NCBI RefSeq assembly: GCF_013141715.1
Contig: NZ_WHOA01000241.1
Location: 310,001-374,000, forward strand
Reading direction: 5' to 3'
DNA length: 64,000 nucleotides
From: Paenibacillus phytorum
GTDB taxonomy: Bacteria > Bacillota > Bacilli > Paenibacillales > NBRC-103111
Made by a program: the position numbers and the translations under genes
Notes under the pieces: model-generated
Seen by the model: the letters and a program-made list of their open reading frames with translations, nothing else
Databases searched by the model: none
Told to the model about the DNA's origin: nothing
Part shown: positions 58,914 to 64,000 of the stretch, in pieces
Layout of the letters: each line of letters begins with the position of its first letter
Numbering within the stretch: position 1 is the first letter of the stretch

Positions 58914-60497
58914 GTGAACGAGAACCTGCTCCAGTACTGGGAAAAGGTGAAGCAATATTGGAATCGTTATAGTAGAACTACGAAAATCACTTTTATAGCA
59001 ACGGTTGTCCTACTGATTCTTACTGCGGCGATTATAAGTTTTAATTTATCAAAAACGGAGTATTCACTCGCATTTACAGAATTGCAGCCAAGTGATGCTT
59101 CAGCCATTAAATCATATCTAGATACAGCAAAGATTCCGTATCATCTTAGTGCTGATGGTAAAAGTATCGAAGTACCAACAAGCGAAGTAGCAAATGTAAA
59201 GCTTGGGGTAGAGTCTCAAGGTTTAAATAAGAACGGCTCTTTAGGCTTTGGGGCATTTAGCGACAGCAGCTCATTTGGTATTACAGACAACGAATTCAAA
59301 GTGAAATACTTGAACGCGATACAAGGCGAGCTTCAACAGTTGATTAACTCTAATCAAGCAATCGCTAGTTCTAAAGTTCTCATCTCACTTCCAGAAGAAG
59401 GACCTTTCTTACAGCAACAGCAAGAGAAAGCAACGGCATCTGTTGTCGTGCAAACCAAACAGGGCTATACATTAGATCAAGCAAAGGTTGATACGATCTA
59501 TAACTTAGTATCGCACAGTGTTAAGAATCTCCCTCTAGAGAATATAACGATCTCAGACCAGTATGGACAGAGTCTTGTATCTTCGAAGGTAGGCGGAACG
59601 TCATCCACGAGTTTAGTCACTAGTCAAGCGGATATTAATAACCAGTTCCGAAATGATTTGCAGAAGAATATCAATACAATGCTGGGTACGATGTTTGGCC
59701 GTGACAAAGTGAATGTAAGTGTATTCTCAACAATGAATTTTGATCAAAAGAAAAGCAAAGAGCAGCTTGTCAGCGCTCCGAATCAAGTGGATCAAAAAGG
59801 GTTGGAAATTTCCCTGCAGGAAGCAAGTGAATCGTATCAGAACAATGGGGCTGATACGGGTGGTGTACCAGGTACAGGGACTACAGATGTTCCAGGCTAT
59901 CCGGGGGCGGCCAGCTCAGGCAAGTCTAACTCAGAGAAAAATAATAAGACTGTCAATTATGAAGTCAATCGAATTACTAACGATATTATCTCTACACCGT
60001 ATGTTGTGAAAGATTTAAGTATTAATGTAGGGATTGAGCCTCCAGTTAAAGATGATCCCAACTCATTGACGGCTGAGACCAAGGCTGCGGTCCAAAGTGC
60101 ACTAGTAAACATCGTAAGAACAGCATTAGCGGATAATAAGGTTACATATACAGACGAAGATTTACAGAAAAAAGTTACAGTATTCGCACATTCATTCGCA
60201 AGACCAACGGACACACTCGCTTCGAAAACGACAACATACATAACGTATGCAGGTTTAGCTTTAGCGGCGCTTGCAATTGGATTAATTGCAGGGTTCGCAA
60301 TTAGAAAACGTAGAAAAGCTGCGCAGCAACAATTGGAACAAGAAATGAATATTGCAGCAGGTAAGGCAGAGCTTCCAACGATTGATATCGAAAATGTTAC
60401 TAATGACAATCAAGTACGCAAGCAGCTAGAAACTCTAGCCAAAAAGCGACCAGAAGATTTTGTCAATTTGCTTCGTACTTGGTTAGTAGACGAATAG
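58914..60497 (+). CDS. fliF: Flagellar MS-ring protein FliF
   Basis: FliF builds the membrane ring of the basal body and export gate housing. The 527-residue protein has two membrane helices (about 25-44 and 441-461), ring-building domains with SLAFTELQPSDASAIKSYLD and KVLISLPEEGPFLQQQQEKA, a low-complexity loop near 310-340 and a cytoplasmic FliG-binding tail. The start is GTG 58914, preceded by GAGGTGAC. fliG follows 12 bases later. Confidence 0.96.
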   Translation: MNENLLQYWEKVKQYWNRYSRTTKITFIATVVLLILTAAIISFNLSKTEYSLAFTELQPSDASAIKSYLDTAKIPYHLSADGKSIEVPTSEVANVKLGVESQGLNKNGSLGFGAFSDSSSFGITDNEFKVKYLNAIQGELQQLINSNQAIASSKVLISLPEEGPFLQQQQEKATASVVVQTKQGYTLDQAKVDTIYNLVSHSVKNLPLENITISDQYGQSLVSSKVGGTSSTSLVTSQADINNQFRNDLQKNINTMLGTMFGRDKVNVSVFSTMNFDQKKSKEQLVSAPNQVDQKGLEISLQEASESYQNNGADTGGVPGTGTTDVPGYPGAASSGKSNSEKNNKTVNYEVNRITNDIISTPYVVKDLSINVGIEPPVKDDPNSLTAETKAAVQSALVNIVRTALADNKVTYTDEDLQKKVTVFAHSFARPTDTLASKTTTYITYAGLALAALAIGLIAGFAIRKRRKAAQQQLEQEMNIAAGKAELPTIDIENVTNDNQVRKQLETLAKKRPEDFVNLLRTWLVDE

Positions 60498-60509
60498 AGG
60501 TGCACTTGT

Positions 60510-61526
60510 ATGGCCAAAGCTGCTCTGCAAGGGTTAACCGGACGACAAAAGGCAGCCATTCTTTTGATCAGTTTAGGCCCTGAGGTGTCTGCTCAAATAT
60601 TTAAACACTTGCGAGAAGAAGAAATTGAGCAGTTAACGTTAGAGATTGCAAATGTTAGAAAAGTAGATTCTTATGAAAAAGAAGCTATTTTATCTGAATT
60701 TCATCAAATTTGCTTAGCTCAAGAGTTTATTTCTCAAGGTGGTATTGCTTACGCCAAGGATATTTTGGAAAAGGCTTTGGGATCACAAAAAGCGCTTGAT
60801 ATTATCAATCGTCTGACAGCAACTCTGCAAGTGAGACCTTTCGATTTTGCAAGAAAAGCAGATCCTGCTCAAATTCTTAACTTCATTCAAAATGAGAATT
60901 CTCAAACAATCGCTTTAGTATTGTCTTATTTACAAGCAGATCAAGCATCGATCATCTTGTCGTCACTACCACAGGAAAAGCAAGCTGATGTTGCTAAGCG
61001 TATTGCACTAATGGACAGCACATCTCCTGAAGTCATTAGTCAGGTAGAACGCGTTCTTGAACAAAAGCTATCTTCAACTGTAACTCAGGATTACACAAAT
61101 GCAGGTGGTATTGCTTCCATCGTTCAAATTCTGAATGGTGTCGATCGGGGTACAGAGCGTACCATTCTCGATTCCCTCGAAATTCAGGATCCGGAGCTTG
61201 CGGAAGAAATTAAGAAGCGGATGTTTGTCTTCGAAGATATCGTTAATATCGATAATCGTTCGATTCAGCGAATTATTCGCGACATTGAGAATGCAGATTT
61301 ACAGCTTGCCCTTAAAGTTGCGAGCGAAGAAGTTCGCGATGCCTTGTTCAAGAATATGTCCAAACGTATGGCGGATACCTTTAAGGAAGAAATGGAATTT
61401 ATGGGACCCGTACGTTTACGTGATGTTGAAGAAGCTCAGACCCGAATTGTTGCAACGATTCGCCGCTTAGAAGAATCTGGTGAAATCATCATCGCACGTG
61501 GTGGAGGAGATGATATTATTGTCTAA
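60510..61526 (+). CDS. fliG: Flagellar motor switch protein FliG
   Basis: FliG couples the stator to rotor torque and switching. The 338-residue protein begins GLTGRQKAAILLISLGPEVS after a short leader, has the central EENSQTIALVLSYL-like segment (NENSQTIALVLSYLQ), and the C-terminal torque helix with DLQLALKVASEEVRDALFKN. GAGGTG precedes ATG 60510. It overlaps fliH. Confidence 0.96.
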   Translation: MAKAALQGLTGRQKAAILLISLGPEVSAQIFKHLREEEIEQLTLEIANVRKVDSYEKEAILSEFHQICLAQEFISQGGIAYAKDILEKALGSQKALDIINRLTATLQVRPFDFARKADPAQILNFIQNENSQTIALVLSYLQADQASIILSSLPQEKQADVAKRIALMDSTSPEVISQVERVLEQKLSSTVTQDYTNAGGIASIVQILNGVDRGTERTILDSLEIQDPELAEEIKKRMFVFEDIVNIDNRSIQRIIRDIENADLQLALKVASEEVRDALFKNMSKRMADTFKEEMEFMGPVRLRDVEEAQTRIVATIRRLEESGEIIIARGGGDDIIV

Positions 61527-62352
61527 TGTCATTAAATCTTTTGCTTATTTTCCGTTAGATGATAAGAAATTAGTAGAAACAATTTCACCACTTGAATTAT
61601 TACGCGCAGGTATGTTAACGGATGAAGCCAATCAATTGACTCCTGAACAGCAGCAGGAACTGACAGAAGCCACAAGTATGAAGGAGCAGATCCTTCAAGA
61701 CGCTGAGACTTTTGCCCATGAACAAATCGATCAGGCAATGCAGGAGTGTTCTGTGCTTCGTGAACAAACGCATGCAGAAATCACGAGTTGGTGGGAGAGC
61801 CGGCGTGCTGAAGATGAAGAGCACATCGCGCTATCCAGACAATCAGGATTTGAAGAGGGATACGAGCAAGGGATTGTTCAAGCCGAAGATAATCTCCGAC
61901 AAGAATACGGTGAGATGTTATCAGAAGCTCGATCCATTTTGGAACAAGCTTACAAGCTTAAGCAGCAAATCATTCAAGAATCAGAACCATTCTTAATTGA
62001 GCTTAGCACTTCCATCGCAGAGAAAGTAATTGGGCGTCAGTTAACTTTAAATCCAGAATGGGTCATTGATTTAATTCAGATGGTACTTTCACGTAGACGA
62101 GAAAAAGGAATTATCGCGCTTTGTGTAGCACCTTCACAGTTTGCGTACATCCAAGATGCACGCGAAGAGTTATTAACTTCCATTGATTCACAAGCAGAAT
62201 TACAAATTATCCCGGACTCTACGGTACAAGACCGTGGCTGTGTGATACGTTCCTCATTTGGAAGCATTGATGCCAGAATTGATACTCAGTTAAAAGAGAT
62301 TAAGTCGGCGCTAAGACAATTGGCAACTCAAAGTGAGGTATCCGAGTTATGA
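61519..62352 (+). CDS. fliH: Flagellar assembly protein FliH
   Basis: FliH regulates the FliI export ATPase. The predicted 277-residue protein is acidic, with a coiled N-terminal half rich in Glu and Gln, a GFEEGYEQGI segment and the conserved C-terminal domain (STSIAEKVIGRQLTLNPEWV, DRGCVIRSSFGSIDARID). I favour TTG 61519 (AGGAG nine bases upstream, giving MSNVIKSFAYFPL); ATG 61510 is only two bases after the same Shine-Dalgarno. It overlaps fliG at its start and fliI by four bases. Confidence 0.92.
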   Translation: MSNVIKSFAYFPLDDKKLVETISPLELLRAGMLTDEANQLTPEQQQELTEATSMKEQILQDAETFAHEQIDQAMQECSVLREQTHAEITSWWESRRAEDEEHIALSRQSGFEEGYEQGIVQAEDNLRQEYGEMLSEARSILEQAYKLKQQIIQESEPFLIELSTSIAEKVIGRQLTLNPEWVIDLIQMVLSRRREKGIIALCVAPSQFAYIQDAREELLTSIDSQAELQIIPDSTVQDRGCVIRSSFGSIDARIDTQLKEIKSALRQLATQSEVSEL

Positions 62353-63674
62353 GCAGCAAGCTGCCAAATGCTGATAAATACAAGGAGCATCTACATACGA
62401 TTGATCCGATTCGAGTGAACGGTAAAGTGACGCAGGTGATAGGGCTGACAGTTGAGTCGGAAGGTCCTGATGTGAGCATTGGCGATCTTTGCTACATATA
62501 TCCGCACAAGTCTAACAAGCCGCTAAAGGCTGAGGTCGTTGGATTTCGAAGCAATAAAGTAGTCCTAATGCCACTCGGTGATTTGGATGCAATAGGTCCT
62601 GGATGCGATGTCGTAGGCACCGGGAAGCCTCTTACTGTCCAAGTTGGGCATGAGCTGCTTGGTAAGGTTTTAGATGGTCTGGGACAACCCTTAGATGGTT
62701 CATTCCTACCTTCTAGAATGGCACAATATTCAACGAATAATGTGCCCGGAAACCCGTTAACACGTCCACGCGTTCTGATTCCAATTTCGGTTGGTGTTCG
62801 CTGTATTGATGGCTTATTAACAATTGGTAAGGGTCAGCGTGTCGGTATCTTTGCTGGATCAGGTGTTGGTAAAAGTACGTTGATGGGTATGATTGCCCGT
62901 AATACATCCGCTGATGTCAACGTAATTGCTCTTATTGGTGAGCGTGGTAGAGAGGTTCTGGACTTTATTGAAAGAGATTTAGGTCCTGAAGGACTTGCCC
63001 GATCCGTTGTGATTGTTGCAACGTCAGATCAACCCGCTTTGATCCGAATCAAAGGTGCGATGATTGCAACTAGTATTGCCGAATATTTCAGAGATCGCGG
63101 ATTGAATGTCATGATGATGATGGATTCGGTCACTCGTTTTGCTATGGCACAGCGTGAAGTCGGACTTGCTGTTGGAGAACCTCCAGCCACACGTGGTTAT
63201 ACGCCTTCGGTTTTTGCCATGCTTCCGCGGCTTTTAGAACGTTCAGGTACGGGGCCAAAGGGCTCCATTACCGCTTTTTATACCGTGCTTGTTGATGGGG
63301 ATGACATGAATGAGCCTATCGCTGATGCTGTGCGAGGTATTTTGGACGGACATATTGTCCTAAATCGCAGTATTGCTAATAAGGGTCATTATCCAGCCAT
63401 CGATGTTTTATCCAGCGTAAGCCGAGTCATGAAAGAAATTGTTCCTACTGAACACATGGAAGCAGCTGATCAATTGAAGCGACTTCTTTCTATATATAAA
63501 GATTCGGAAGATCTTATCAATATAGGGGCGTACCAAAAAGGTTCTAACCCAAATATTGATATCGCTATGGATAATATCGAGGCAATATGGGATTTCACGA
63601 AGCAAAAAACCTCTGAGAAGTTGACGTTTGAAGAAGCTCAACAACGTTTGATTCATGAATTTTATAAGGGATGA
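62349..63674 (+). CDS. fliI: Flagellum-specific ATPase FliI
   Basis: FliI energises unloading of export substrates from chaperones. The 441-residue F1-beta-like ATPase has Walker A GIFAGSGVGKSTLMGMIAR, the family VIALIGERGREVLDFIE, Walker B VMMMMDSVTRFAMAQREVGL and the ATP-synthase signature around PAIDVLSSVSRVM. It overlaps fliH by four bases. fliJ follows nine bases later. Confidence 0.97.
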   Translation: MSSKLPNADKYKEHLHTIDPIRVNGKVTQVIGLTVESEGPDVSIGDLCYIYPHKSNKPLKAEVVGFRSNKVVLMPLGDLDAIGPGCDVVGTGKPLTVQVGHELLGKVLDGLGQPLDGSFLPSRMAQYSTNNVPGNPLTRPRVLIPISVGVRCIDGLLTIGKGQRVGIFAGSGVGKSTLMGMIARNTSADVNVIALIGERGREVLDFIERDLGPEGLARSVVIVATSDQPALIRIKGAMIATSIAEYFRDRGLNVMMMMDSVTRFAMAQREVGLAVGEPPATRGYTPSVFAMLPRLLERSGTGPKGSITAFYTVLVDGDDMNEPIADAVRGILDGHIVLNRSIANKGHYPAIDVLSSVSRVMKEIVPTEHMEAADQLKRLLSIYKDSEDLINIGAYQKGSNPNIDIAMDNIEAIWDFTKQKTSEKLTFEEAQQRLIHEFYKG

Positions 63675-63683
63675 GGCTCCTGA

Positions 63684-64000
63684 ATGAATTTTCGTTATTC
63701 TTTCCAGCAAATTGTCGATTTGAAAAACAATGAACGAACACAGGCAGAGTGGATTCTGTCTGAGGCAATGGGGCAACTAAGGAACGAAGAAACGAGCTTG
63801 CATGGATTGTTTGAGCAAAAAGATAGCCTTCATGACGAAATGGCGAGTGTTTCTAGCAGTTCGGTGTCCATCTCCAAGATGCTGTTGATGCAAAACTACA
63901 TGAATCATGTTGATCAACAGATTGCTCGCAAGCATTTGGATGTGCAGCAAGCACAGCATGTCGTGCTCAAAAAGCAGGAACATCTTTCGGAAAGAATGAT
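63684..64000 (+). CDS. fliJ: Flagellar export protein FliJ, 3' end outside the window
   Basis: The first 105 codons are visible, beginning MNFRYSFQQIVDLKNNERTQ. The residues form a continuous amphipathic coiled coil rich in Gln, Glu and Lys, as expected for FliJ, the stalk-like protein associated with FliI. The start ATG 63684 follows a weak GAGGCTCC. Position directly after fliI supports the call. The frame is open to the window edge. Confidence 0.9.
   Translation, partial: MNFRYSFQQIVDLKNNERTQAEWILSEAMGQLRNEETSLHGLFEQKDSLHDEMASVSSSSVSISKMLLMQNYMNHVDQQIARKHLDVQQAQHVVLKKQEHLSERM

Overview
The window looks like chromosome from a motile, spore-forming member of the Bacillales, most probably Paenibacillus or a close relative. 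This rests on gene content and order only. The right two thirds follow the familiar Bacillus backbone: rsmD-coaD-ylbJ-ylbL-yceD-rpmF, fapR-plsX-fab genes-acpP, rnc-smc-ftsY, ylxM-ffh-rpsP-khpA-rimM-trmD-rplS, lepB-rbgA-rnhB, sucCD-dprA-topA-trmFO, hslVU-codY, then flgB-flgC-fliE to fliJ. Unlike Bacillus subtilis, fabH and fabF sit inside the fatty-acid cluster, and no xerC/codV gene lies between trmFO and hslV.

Bases 1 to about 19,500 are accessory. Bases 618-7903 hold a zinc-homeostasis neighbourhood: two CobW/COG0523 GTPases, a DUF318 permease with its TIGR03943 partner, and a Zur-type Fur regulator. Three sites resembling the Bacillus Zur box lie in front of the first CobW gene, the permease operon and the second CobW gene. 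Inside this neighbourhood is an intact IS1595-like reading frame that has lost recognisable catalytic residues; two LexA-like boxes overlap its promoter. It is surrounded by simple-sequence and interspersed repeats.

Next comes a GC-rich ABC-F ATPase gene preceded by a leader with a promoter, a short leader peptide, hairpins and an intrinsic terminator, the layout of antibiotic-responsive attenuation. Then follow a lipoprotein deacetylase, a lipoprotein with Asp-box repeats, a GNAT acetyltransferase, a membrane-anchored thermonuclease with an Excalibur tail, a small membrane protein, a minimal FtsH-like AAA protease whose frame continues past an amber codon, and a ParA plus ribbon-helix-helix pair. 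The spacers here contain palindromic repeats and a possible integrase remnant.

From 19.26 kb the core region begins with a structured stretch upstream of rsmD at the place of the described ylbH leader. A FapR operator precedes fapR. The fab/plsX/acpP genes make acyl-ACP precursors for lipids; rnc, smc, ftsY, ffh, rpsP, rimM, trmD and rplS serve RNA, chromosome and ribosome functions and protein targeting; sucCD belongs to the TCA cycle; dprA, comM and topA handle DNA. A triple covarying hairpin repeat sits between hslV and hslU, and a CodY-like box sits before the flagellar operon, immediately downstream of codY. The window ends inside fliJ.

All calls come from reading the sequence; no database search was run.
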